A stretch of DNA of 17,808 nt from Oscillospiraceae bacterium (lineage in GTDB: Bacteria > Bacillota > Clostridia > Oscillospirales > Ruminococcaceae): NCBI GenBank assembly GCA_004556975.1, contig SFFD01000025.1:1-17808 (forward strand), in the 5' to 3' direction. The position numbers were made by a program, and so were the translations under genes. Of this stretch, positions 6,698 to 13,470 are shown piece by piece. Each line of letters begins with the position of its first letter. Within the stretch, counting starts at the first letter, position 1. The notes beneath the pieces are model-generated. The model had not been told where the DNA came from, made no database searches, and saw only the letters and a list, made by a program, of their open reading frames with translations.

Positions 6698-7723
6698 TTA
6701 ATAATTCGACGCAGGCAAAAGCTTCGTTCCAGGATAGTAGTATTCAAGAATTTCCTCGGCAAGGGCGCCGTTCTTTGCCATTTCGTTTGCGCCCACCTGC
6801 GACATTCCCACGCCGTGGCCGTAACCGCGAACGGTGAAAACAAACTCGCCGTCGGAATATTCGGCGGTAAACGCGGAGGAACGCAGACCGAAAAGCGTGC
6901 GCAGCTTTGAGCCGGAGAAGGTGGCGGAGCCTATCTGTATGCGCTTCAGGTATCCGCCGGAGGTGTATTCGCCCCCCTGAAACCACTGTTCCGGCATGGC
7001 GCCGCTGAGCTTTGCGCCATAGGCGTTAAGGCTTTCAAGCACTTCCTCCTTTGAGCGAACGGATTTTGTAATAAAGCCTTCGCAATTCTCGTCCCAAGCG
7101 CTTTCCACCTCTGTAAGATAGGGTACGGTGCCGCCCCATATATCCGCGGCGCTTTGGGTTTTTCCGGCGGAAATTGCGTGATAGACGGTCATGGCGGGCG
7201 CGCCGTCAAAGGTAATAACCGCTGAAAGCGCTTCCTCCGCGGCAAGGCAGATTTTGTTCCACTTTTCGCCGAAGGCTTCGCCGTAAATTTCACGAACCTG
7301 TTCTTCTGTTACGAACATAAAACGGTTTTGCGGGTCGGCTGTGAAGTCATAATCCGCGTCGGTGTGGGCGCTTTTTTGATAAAGCGCGCAGGAAAATGCG
7401 GCGCGGCCCTGGGCAACAAGCGCTTCAAACTCAAAATCCGCCCCCATTTCCGCAGCGATTGCGCCGCGGACATAGTCGGCGGCGCCGATTTCGTATATTT
7501 CCTTTGAAGTAAGGTCATAAATCCTGAAGCTTTCCTCTGTAAAGCTGTTTGCCTTTTCAGGCTCCAAGCCGCTTTGCGCCGCACTTTCTTCGCCGATTTG
7601 CTCATTTTGGGAAAGGAAATTATTTTCCGCCTTATTCTGAAAGGATTCCGTGGGAATTGCCGTCATGGGAATAAAAAACAACGCCGTAAGAGTAACGGCA
7701 AGGATTATTGCGCGGGTTTTCAT
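6698..7723 (-). CDS. spoIID: SpoIID/LytB-domain protein, likely sporulation lytic transglycosylase
   Basis: SpoIID is a membrane-anchored peptidoglycan lytic transglycosylase of the DMP engulfment machinery. This 341-residue protein, close to the family length, has an N-terminal membrane anchor or signal (about residues 5-24), a polar linker (25-62), then the SpoIID domain. The active-site region AAEMGADFEFEALVAQGRAAF (90-110) puts the expected catalytic glutamate at E92. YHAISAGKTQSAADIWGG (181-198) and the C-terminal signature VRGYGHGVGMSQVGANEMAKNG (298-319) are diagnostic. The usual AQAVAARTYA helix reads AQGRAAFSCA here, a divergent version. The start uses AAAGGA about 11 bases upstream. 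No clear sigma-A promoter precedes it; a sporulation sigma factor (sigma-E in Bacillus) would be expected. Confidence 0.88.
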   Translation of the reverse strand: MKTRAIILAVTLTALFFIPMTAIPTESFQNKAENNFLSQNEQIGEESAAQSGLEPEKANSFTEESFRIYDLTSKEIYEIGAADYVRGAIAAEMGADFEFEALVAQGRAAFSCALYQKSAHTDADYDFTADPQNRFMFVTEEQVREIYGEAFGEKWNKICLAAEEALSAVITFDGAPAMTVYHAISAGKTQSAADIWGGTVPYLTEVESAWDENCEGFITKSVRSKEEVLESLNAYGAKLSGAMPEQWFQGGEYTSGGYLKRIQIGSATFSGSKLRTLFGLRSSAFTAEYSDGEFVFTVRGYGHGVGMSQVGANEMAKNGALAEEILEYYYPGTKLLPASNY

Positions 7724-8024
7724 TTTTCATCCGTCCTTTTGCGCTTTTTGTACAAGCTATGCAAAAGCGGCGTAAAAAATTCCTGCCGCGGATAAAAAAC
7801 CGAAATTAAGCTTTGGCTATGTCGAAATATTTAACTTCTTGTATAATTAAGAGAAATTTATACCGTATGAAAAGTTTTTTGCGGGGCGGGCGGCGGCGCA
7901 CAATTTTTATTTTTTCAAAAAGTCTTGTTAATTTTCTGATTTGCTATATAATTAGTATATATTATCTTTGGCGGGCAAAGGCCCGCATTCCCAAAAGCAA
8001 AAAGCAAAGGAAGGCGACTTTTTT
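7724..8024. other. Divergent intergenic region between spoIID and ychF (301 bases)
   Basis: It holds the spoIID upstream region (GCATAGCTT near 7753-7761 on the minus strand is only a weak resemblance to a sigma-E -10), an isolated TATAAT at 7842-7847 without a good -35, and the ychF promoter and leader. No gene of its own is supported. Confidence 0.5.
7925..7952 (+). promoter_or_regulatory. Sigma-A-type promoter for ychF, followed by a 5' hairpin
   Basis: TTGTTA (7925-7930), a 16-base spacer and TATAAT (7947-7952). The start near 7960 is followed by a compact stem GCGGGC-AAAG-GCCCGC at 7971-7986, which may protect the 5' end of the mRNA. Confidence 0.65.
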
Positions 8025-9125
8025 ATGAAGCTTGGTATGATTGGACTTCCCAACGTCGGAAAATCGACTCTTTTCAACGCCATAACAAACGCGGGCGCTC
8101 AAGCGGCAAACTATCCTTTCTGCACCATTGAGCCGAATGTGGGCGTGGTGGCGGTTCCCGACCGCCGCCTTGACGAGCTTGCAAAAATATACGACCCGGA
8201 AAAATATACTCCCGCTACCGTAGAGTTTGTGGATATTGCCGGACTGGTCAAAGGCGCCGCAAAGGGCGAGGGGCTTGGCAACAAGTTCCTTGCGAACATA
8301 CGCGAGGTAGACGCGCTTATTCACGTGGTACGCTGCTTTGAGGACGACAACGTAATTCATGTGGACGGAAGCGTGAACGCCGCAAGGGATATTGAGGTTA
8401 TCAACCTTGAGCTGATTTTTTCCGATATAGAGGTGCTTGACCGCCGCATTGCAAAGACCGAAAAGGATTATAAAGGCGGCAACCGCAGCCTTGGCGACGA
8501 GCTTGACGTGCTTAACCGCCTTAAGGCGCACCTGGAGGAGGGAAAATCCGCCCGCGCCTTTGAATGTGCCGACGACGCGGAACGCGCCATAGTTGCTTCC
8601 GTGCCGCTTCTTTCCGGCAAACCCGTAATCTATGCCGCCAATATGTCAGAGGACGACTTTCTTAACGGAGTTGAGAACAACGAAAACCTTAAGGCGGTGG
8701 AGGCAATAGCCGCTGCGGAGCATTCTGCGGTAATGCCGGTCTGCGCAAAGTTTGAAGAGGACATTTCCGATATGTCCCCGGAGGAAAAGAAGGAATTCCT
8801 TGAGGAAATAAACCTTGAAGAGTCGGGGCTTGACCGGATGATTAAGGCAAGCTATGACCTGCTTGGGCTTATGAGCTTTCTTACCGCGGGCAAAAAGGAG
8901 GTTCGCGCCTGGACCATCCGCAAGGGAACAAAAGCGCCCCAGGCAGCCGGAGTTATACATTCCGACTTTGAGAAAGGATTCATCCGCGCCGAAATTGTCA
9001 AATATGACGACCTTATCGCTCTCGGTTCATGGAACGCCGCCAAGGAAAAGGGCCTTATGCACAGCGAGGGCAAGGATTATGTTATGCAGGACGGCGACGT
9101 AGTAGTATTTCTCTTTAACGTATGA
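8025..9125 (+). CDS. ychF: Redox-regulated ATPase YchF (OBG-family P-loop protein)
   Basis: 366 residues, the standard bacterial YchF length. The protein is a ribosome-associated TRAFAC P-loop NTPase that, unlike most of its class, prefers ATP. The G1 loop is GLPNVGKST (7-15), G3 is DIAGLVKGA (70-78), and the G4 position reads NMSE (206-209), the NxxE variant linked to ATP preference. A coiled-coil insertion covers about 120-180. A C-terminal TGS domain (about 282-366) includes LTAGKKEVRAWTIRKGTKAPQAAG and ends VMQDGDVVVFLFNV. I chose ATG 8025 over a longer frame at 7968: AGGAAGG lies just upstream of 8025, and homologues begin MKLGMIGLPN. It has its own promoter and terminator. Confidence 0.97.
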   Translation: MKLGMIGLPNVGKSTLFNAITNAGAQAANYPFCTIEPNVGVVAVPDRRLDELAKIYDPEKYTPATVEFVDIAGLVKGAAKGEGLGNKFLANIREVDALIHVVRCFEDDNVIHVDGSVNAARDIEVINLELIFSDIEVLDRRIAKTEKDYKGGNRSLGDELDVLNRLKAHLEEGKSARAFECADDAERAIVASVPLLSGKPVIYAANMSEDDFLNGVENNENLKAVEAIAAAEHSAVMPVCAKFEEDISDMSPEEKKEFLEEINLEESGLDRMIKASYDLLGLMSFLTAGKKEVRAWTIRKGTKAPQAAGVIHSDFEKGFIRAEIVKYDDLIALGSWNAAKEKGLMHSEGKDYVMQDGDVVVFLFNV

Positions 9126-9140
9126 TATTTTTATGCGAAG

Positions 9141-9183
9141 GCGGTGTAAAAGCGCATGAGCATGCGCCTTTACACCGCTTTTT
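9141..9183 (+). terminator. Rho-independent terminator after ychF
   Basis: GCGGTGTAAA plus GCGCATG pair with CATGCGC plus TTTACACCGC (one A/C mismatch), followed by TTTTT at 9179-9183. It lies only about 28 bases before the next start codon, so the downstream ECF gene depends on read-through or on a promoter I cannot see. Confidence 0.88.
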
Positions 9184-9210
9184 AATAGATTTTGAAGGGA
9201 GGACCCCAAT

Positions 9211-9735
9211 TTGAGCACAAAAAGACTTGTTACCGACGCAATCTTGATTGCCATGTATGCGGTTATGAGCACGCTTCTTACAATCAATCTCGGCGGAATG
9301 AATATTTCGGTGGGCGCCTTGCCGATAATTGTGGGGGCGGCGCTTTTCGGCCCGACTGACGGGCTTATTATCGGGCTTTGCGGAAGCTTTCTTAACCAGA
9401 TGTATTCCTATGGGCTTACGCCGACGACGGTGCTTTGGATAATTCCCGCCGGGGCAAGGGGATTTATCATAGGCGCCTTTGCAAAGCACTGCAAATTCAA
9501 TATGACGGTGCGGCAGACGGTGCTCATCACCATAATAAGCTCGCTTACCGTGACGGCGCTTAACACCGTTGTAATGTATATTGACAGCAAAATTTGGGGA
9601 TATTACAGCTATGCCTATGTTTTCGGAAAGATAATTCCCAGAATAATTTCTGGCGTTATTATTGCAACTCTTTTCGGCGTGCTCGTTCCCAAGCTGCTGC
9701 CGCCGCTTAAAAGAACAATTTACGGAGAAAAATAA
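9211..9735 (+). CDS. ECF transporter S-component, TTG start
   Basis: 174-residue membrane protein with about five or six hydrophobic segments. MSTKRLVTDAILIAMYAVMSTLL at the N-terminus, then ISVGALPIIVGAALFGPTDGLIIGLCGSFLNQM (about 31-63) and WIIPAGARGFIIGAFAKHC (about 74-92), are typical of S-components of the folate/pantothenate-like group (PF12822-type). It would bind a vitamin and use a shared EcfAA'T module encoded elsewhere; the substrate is not determinable. It starts at TTG 9211: a strong GGGAGG lies 8 bases upstream and no ATG in frame is closer. Part of that ribosome site is inside a short hairpin (9192-9209). It follows ychF by 85 bases, across a terminator. Confidence 0.82.
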   Translation: MSTKRLVTDAILIAMYAVMSTLLTINLGGMNISVGALPIIVGAALFGPTDGLIIGLCGSFLNQMYSYGLTPTTVLWIIPAGARGFIIGAFAKHCKFNMTVRQTVLITIISSLTVTALNTVVMYIDSKIWGYYSYAYVFGKIIPRIISGVIIATLFGVLVPKLLPPLKRTIYGEK

Positions 9736-9773
9736 AAAAATGAGCACGAAGAAAGGGCTTCGTGCTCATTTTT
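9736..9773. terminator. Bidirectional terminator between second ECF gene and xthA
   Basis: Perfect 16-base arms (AAAAATGAGCACGAAG and complement) surround the loop AAAGGG, with T-tracts on both strands. It ends both convergent transcripts. Confidence 0.93.
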
Positions 9774-9800
9774 GCTATACTAAAAATATTTCCCCGTTTT

Positions 9801-10553
9801 TTATTTCAAAATAAGCCCTACGGGGCAGTGGTCGCTCCCAGAATATTGGGGATAAATAAGGCTGTCCTCAATTCGGGGGCAAAGGCGGTCTGAACAGATA
9901 AAATAGTCGATTCGCCAGCCGGCGTTCTTTTCTCTTGCGTGGAACATATAGCTCCACCAGCTGTAAGCGTCGCCGCGGTCGGGATAGAGAACCCTAAAGG
10001 TGTCGGAAAAGCCGGCGGAAAGAAGCTCGGTCATTTTGCCGCGCTCCTCGTCGGTAAATCCGGCGTTGCCGCGGTTGGTTTTATAGTTTTTAAGGTCGAT
10101 TTCCTCGTGGGCGACGTTCATATCGCCGCAGGCAATGACCGGCTTTGTTTTATCAAGAGAGCAGAGATACCCGCGGAAGCAATCCTCCCAGTCCATGCGG
10201 TAATCAAGGCGCTCCAGCTCGCGGCGGGCGTTGGGAGTATAGACGTCCACAAGGTAAAAATCGGGATATTCAAGGGTGATAACCCGCCCTTCGCGGTCGT
10301 GGCGTTCAATATCAATGCCGTAAAAGACGGAAAGGGGTTCGTGCTTTGTAAAAATCGCCGTGCCGGAATAGCCTTTCTTTTCGGCGCTGTTCCAATATTG
10401 ATAATATCCGGGAAGGTCGAGTTCAATCTGGTGCGGCTGAAGCTTTGTTTCCTGAAGGCAGAAAAAATCCGCGTCCAGCTCGCTGAAGCAATCCATAAAG
10501 CCCTTGCCCATACAGGCGCGAAGACCGTTTACGTTCCATGAAACAAATTTCAT
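9801..10553 (-). CDS. xthA: Exodeoxyribonuclease III / AP endonuclease
   Basis: 250-residue EEP-fold nuclease for base-excision repair, cutting 5' of abasic sites and degrading 3' ends in duplex DNA. All expected active-site residues are visible: N7 in WNVNGLRA (6-13), E35 in QETKL (34-38), Y105 in YTPN (105-108), D144 and N146 in GDMNVAH (143-149), and the catalytic D241-H242 pair in SGSDHCPV (238-245). RIDYF (214-218) is also conserved. A strong GGAGGG precedes the ATG by about 7 bases. It follows the DUF1846 gene by only 13 bases on the same strand, so the two are almost certainly one operon. Some Gram-positive genomes call this gene exoA. Confidence 0.96.
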   Translation of the reverse strand: MKFVSWNVNGLRACMGKGFMDCFSELDADFFCLQETKLQPHQIELDLPGYYQYWNSAEKKGYSGTAIFTKHEPLSVFYGIDIERHDREGRVITLEYPDFYLVDVYTPNARRELERLDYRMDWEDCFRGYLCSLDKTKPVIACGDMNVAHEEIDLKNYKTNRGNAGFTDEERGKMTELLSAGFSDTFRVLYPDRGDAYSWWSYMFHAREKNAGWRIDYFICSDRLCPRIEDSLIYPQYSGSDHCPVGLILK

Positions 10554-10566
10554 TTTTTGCCCTCCG

Positions 10567-12054
10567 TTATGCGTGGTGATAAAGCTTTTTGGTGCGGTAT
10601 TGGGGTTCGCAGGTCAGGTTGATTCCAAGCTTTTTGAATGTCTGCACGTCTCCCTGCGAAAGAATTACCGTGGAGTGTGCTTCGCACCCGCGAAGCTTTG
10701 AAAGGCAGGAAAGCGCGTGCGCAGCATTTTCGTTGTTCGGCGCAGAAACCGCCAGCGCAAGCAGGGTTTCGTCAAGGTGCAGGCGGGCGTTGTTGTGCCC
10801 AAGGTGGGTCTTTTTAAGCTCCTCTACCGGTACAATGACCACCGGGTTAATCAGCTTTACCCCATCGTCGATTCCGGCGATGGCTTTAAGCGCGTCAAGC
10901 AGGGCGGCGGAGGAGGAACCCAAAAGTGAGCTTGTCTTTCCGGTAATAATGCGCCCGTCGGGAAGCTCAATGGCCGTTGCCGGCATTCCGGTTTCGGCTG
11001 CCTTTTCCTTTGCGGGAGCGACAACCTTTCTGTCCTCTATGCTGACCTCCGCACGCTCCATAAGCAGCTCGCATTTGAGCATGGTGTTTTCGTCGCACTT
11101 GCCCTCGCGGTAATCGCAGGCGGATTCAAAATAACGGCGGATAATTTCGGCTTTTGCCGCTTGGCACACGGCTTCGTCGTCGCTTATGCAAAAACCGGCC
11201 ATATTAACGCCCATATCCGTGGGGGATTTATAGGGGCTTTCGCCCAAAATGGTTTCAAAAATTCGGTTGAGCACGGGAAAAACCTCAATGTCGCGGTTAT
11301 AGTTCACCGTGGTTTCGCCATAGGCCGCAAGGTGATAGTGGTCTATCATATTCACGTCGTCAAGGTCGGCGGTGGCGGCTTCATAGGCAAGGTTTACCGG
11401 GTGGGTAAGGGGCAGGTTCCATATGGGGAAGGTTTCAAATTTGGCGTAGCCCGCCTTTACTCCGCGTTTGTTCTCGTGGAAAAGCTGAGAAAGGCAGGTG
11501 GCCATTTTTCCGCTGCCGGGGCCGGGGGCGGTTACAACAACAAGGGGGCGGCTTGTTTCTATATAATCGTTTCTTCCAAAGCCCTCGTCGCTTACAATAT
11601 GGTTAACGTCAACAGGGTAACCCGCAATGGGGTAGTGCAGATAGGTCTTTACGCCAAGTCCGTGAAGACGGGTGCGAAAGGCGTCTGCGGCGTGCTGGCC
11701 GGAATATTGCGTAATGACAACGCTGCCAACATAAAGTCCCATTGCGGTAAAGGCGTCCACAAGGCGCATTACCTCAAGGTCATAGGTGATGCCAAGGTCG
11801 CCGCGCACCTTGTTTTTCTCAATATCTCCGGCATTTATGGCAATTACTATTTCCGCGCGATCCTTCATGCGCTCAAGAAGCCGCACCTTGGCGTCCGGCG
11901 CAAAGCCGGGCAGCACCCTGGAGGCATGGAAATCGTCAAAAAGCTTTCCGCCGAATTCAAGATAGAGCTTTCCGCCGAAATGGCTTATGCGCTCCTCAAT
12001 TTTTTCAGACTGCATTTCAAAATATTTTCCGCTGTCAAAACCGATTTTCTGCAT
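10567..12054 (-). CDS. DUF1846 (UPF0371) family protein
   Basis: 495-residue cytoplasmic protein of the conserved DUF1846/UPF0371 family, which has structures but, to my knowledge, no settled function. The N-terminus MQKIGFDSGKYFEMQSEKI, the block FGGKLYLEFGGKLFDDFHAS (about 26-45) and the block GDIEKNKVRGDLGITYDLEV (about 76-95) are recognisable for the family. A glycine-rich, P-loop-like segment TAPGPGSGK (175-183) suggests nucleotide or phosphate binding; this is inference. DLDDVNMIDHYH (230-241) and THPVNLAYEAATAD (217-230) are further conserved stretches. I start it at ATG 12054 rather than an upstream in-frame TTG: GGGGGAAG sits at proper distance and homologues begin M-x-KIGFD. It leads an operon with xthA. 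Confidence 0.92.
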   Translation of the reverse strand: MQKIGFDSGKYFEMQSEKIEERISHFGGKLYLEFGGKLFDDFHASRVLPGFAPDAKVRLLERMKDRAEIVIAINAGDIEKNKVRGDLGITYDLEVMRLVDAFTAMGLYVGSVVITQYSGQHAADAFRTRLHGLGVKTYLHYPIAGYPVDVNHIVSDEGFGRNDYIETSRPLVVVTAPGPGSGKMATCLSQLFHENKRGVKAGYAKFETFPIWNLPLTHPVNLAYEAATADLDDVNMIDHYHLAAYGETTVNYNRDIEVFPVLNRIFETILGESPYKSPTDMGVNMAGFCISDDEAVCQAAKAEIIRRYFESACDYREGKCDENTMLKCELLMERAEVSIEDRKVVAPAKEKAAETGMPATAIELPDGRIITGKTSSLLGSSSAALLDALKAIAGIDDGVKLINPVVIVPVEELKKTHLGHNNARLHLDETLLALAVSAPNNENAAHALSCLSKLRGCEAHSTVILSQGDVQTFKKLGINLTCEPQYRTKKLYHHA

Positions 12055-12090
12055 ATTCTTCCCCCGCCGCAAAATTAAAAAACTGTTTTA

Positions 12091-12119
12091 ATTATACCCA
12101 ACCTGCCGTACTAAATCAA
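12091..12119 (-). promoter_or_regulatory. Sigma-A-type promoter of the DUF1846-xthA operon
   Basis: The minus strand reads TTGATT (12119-12114), a 17-base spacer and TATAAT (12096-12091). The predicted start near 12084 gives a 30-base leader. Confidence 0.75.
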
Positions 12120-12164
12120 GGCGGTTTGGCGGAATATCTTCGATTCCTGTGAAAAAGTTTGGCA

Positions 12165-12343
12165 CGGCCGCAAATAACGGGGCGTATTTGCCGGTTGCTT
12201 TGCGCCGTGTGCCCGGCGGCGCACGGCGGCGAACCGAGCGTGAGCGGGAGCGCCGCCCGTGCCCTTACACAGCCGGCCGGGAGCACATGGCGGCAAAGCC
12301 GCCCCGGAATACCGCTGCCGGGCGCGGCGCCGGTTTTTCTTAA
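12165..12343 (+). ncRNA. GC-rich structured island, candidate non-coding RNA (unidentified)
   Basis: The island is far more GC-rich than its AT-rich flanks. Stems seen: GCAAATA / TATTTGC (12170-12191); an 11-pair stem at 12203-12228 with loop CGGC and one GU; GGCGGCG / CGCCGCC (12225-12257), which competes with the previous stem; and GGCGGC-AAA-GCCGCC near 12284-12303. The end, ACCGCTGCC paired with GGCGCCGGT (one mismatch, one GU), is followed by a T-rich run at about 12334-12340, resembling a terminator. I recognise no known RNA family and see no clear promoter. It could instead be a repeat element. Confidence 0.35.
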
Positions 12344-12356
12344 CAACTTATTAACT
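12340..12356 (+). promoter_or_regulatory. Tandem TTAAC repeat upstream of the lipoprotein promoter
   Basis: TTAACA (12340-12345), five bases, then TTAACT (12351-12356), an exact 11-base period. This is the format of PhoP/PhoB-type response-regulator boxes. It lies about 50-66 bases before the predicted start. A matching pair sits before the response-regulator gene. Confidence 0.45.
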
Positions 12357-12370
12357 TTGGCACAAAAGTG

Positions 12371-12428
12371 ATGACAAAAGCTATGAAATGGGATATAATA
12401 ATTTTAATTACTGAAATTATCACTGAAA
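12371..12428 (+). promoter_or_regulatory. Lipoprotein gene promoter with repeats over the start site
   Basis: ATGACA (12371-12376), a 17-base spacer and TATAAT (12394-12399) make a near-consensus promoter. Just downstream are two copies of ATYACTGAAA (12407-12416 and 12419-12428), 12 bases apart, and an inverted repeat ATAATTT / AAATTAT (12398-12420). These overlap the transcription start and could bind a repressor. Confidence 0.6.
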
Positions 12429-12453
12429 ATAAAAGTTTTCGGGAGGAATAAAT

Positions 12454-13206
12454 ATGCTTAAAAAACTGCTTGCGGCAAGCATTTGCCTTTTGCTTCTGCT
12501 TGGGCTTTCGGGCTGCTCCGGCGCTGAAAGCGTAGGCTCGTGGCTTGATAAAATAACCGCCGGAGCAAGCGATATAATCCCCAACGACGTTGAACTTATT
12601 CTCGGCCAGCTTGCCGGCAAGGAAGAACCCGCCGGTGAGCACGAGGTGCTTTTTTCCCAAGGGTATGTAAACATGCTTAAAAGCGGCAACTATTATATAG
12701 TTTATCACCTTGCGGACGGAACCGAGGTGCAGTTCGGCTATAACGGGGTGCGCAGCGGTTCTTCATATCCCGAACCCGCCGAAACGGAAAATACAGAGCC
12801 GCAGTATGACGAAGAGGGCAACGAAATTGAACAGGCCGTTCCAAGAGAGCACATTGTTCTTTCCGACGGTATTTATTATTATGTTGACGACGCCCAAAAA
12901 AAGCTTTTCACCGTCAACCCCGACAACTATAAGGCCGTTCCTTTTGATATTTCGACGGAGGGTATGGCTTTCAGCGGTGCGGGCGAAGAAACCGTTGACG
13001 GAAAGACCTGCCGTTTTGAAAAATACAACACCGACAGCGGCTCTGTCACCTTCTATTTCTATAATGCGGAGCTTTATGCCCTTACTGTGGAACAGGGCAG
13101 CGTTCACACCCTTTTGAATATAACCGCGTTCAACAAATATCTTGATTCCACGCTTGTTACGCTGCCCTCGTCATATAATGTGGTGCAGTACTGGCCCGGG
13201 GAATAA
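12454..13206 (+). CDS. Predicted lipoprotein of unknown function
   Basis: 250-residue secreted lipoprotein. MLKK is followed by a hydrophobic stretch and the lipobox LSGC (18-21), so C21 should be lipidated after signal peptidase II cleavage and the protein anchored on the outer face of the membrane. The mature part has an acidic, low-complexity stretch at about 106-128 (PEPAETENTEPQYDEEGNEIEQ) between two beta-rich, tyrosine-rich parts (for example SGNYYIVYHLADGTEVQFGY and SDGIYYYVDDAQKKLFTV). I recognise no domain; the beta-rich pattern recalls LolA/outer-membrane-carrier-like sensors, but that is a guess. GGGAGGA lies 7 bases before the ATG. It has its own promoter and terminator, and lies just upstream of the two-component genes. 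Confidence 0.82.
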   Translation: MLKKLLAASICLLLLLGLSGCSGAESVGSWLDKITAGASDIIPNDVELILGQLAGKEEPAGEHEVLFSQGYVNMLKSGNYYIVYHLADGTEVQFGYNGVRSGSSYPEPAETENTEPQYDEEGNEIEQAVPREHIVLSDGIYYYVDDAQKKLFTVNPDNYKAVPFDISTEGMAFSGAGEETVDGKTCRFEKYNTDSGSVTFYFYNAELYALTVEQGSVHTLLNITAFNKYLDSTLVTLPSSYNVVQYWPGE

Positions 13207-13222
13207 AACAAACATAAAAGCG

Positions 13223-13252
13223 AAAAATGTCGGGTACGCCCGGCATTTTTTT
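13223..13252 (+). terminator. Rho-independent terminator after the lipoprotein gene
   Basis: AAAAATGTCGGG pairs with CCCGGCATTTTT (one GU) around the loop TACG, followed by a T-run to 13252. Confidence 0.9.
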
Positions 13253-13366
13253 ATTGTCAAAACCGCTTCGGCACAGGGGCTTTTTGCCTTCGGCTTGCCG
13301 CAGCTTTGCCGTATTCATAAAAAATGCCGTATTTTTTCACAAAATTCACCTTATTATTTTAAAATG

Positions 13367-13448
13367 TTAAAGAAGAGTTAACTTTTAAACGTGAAAATGA
13401 TGTATAATAAATATTAAATTGAATTTCAGGTATGCTTTTTGATATTAT
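13367..13448 (+). promoter_or_regulatory. Promoter region of the response-regulator operon
   Basis: TATAAT at 13403-13408 has a poor -35 (AACTTT). Overlapping that position is TTAAAG (13367-13372), five bases, TTAACT (13378-13383), an 11-base-period repeat as expected for an activator-dependent promoter. A second possible promoter is TTGAAT (13419-13424), 18 bases, TATTAT (13443-13448). Further upstream, TGCCGTATT occurs twice (13307 and 13325). Confidence 0.5.
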
Positions 13449-13470
13449 TCTCTGTGAGGAGGCTGTATAA

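Larger units (their letters stand above)
12055..12453. other. Divergent intergenic region between DUF1846 gene and lipoprotein gene (399 bases)
   Basis: Left to right: the DUF1846 promoter (12091-12119, minus), a GC-rich foldable island (about 12165-12337), a tandem TTAAC repeat (12340-12356), the lipoprotein promoter (12371-12399) and a direct repeat over its start point. Short open frames in the island exist on both strands but none has a ribosome site. Confidence 0.65.

Noticed and set aside
11161..12078. 305-residue plus-strand open frame opposite the DUF1846 gene
   Set aside because: The family match and the promoter support the minus strand; this frame is a shadow extending into the opposing promoter region.
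12116..12371. Several 60-76-residue open frames in the GC-rich island
   Set aside because: They exist on both strands because GC-rich DNA has few stops, and none has a ribosome site or a recognisable domain.
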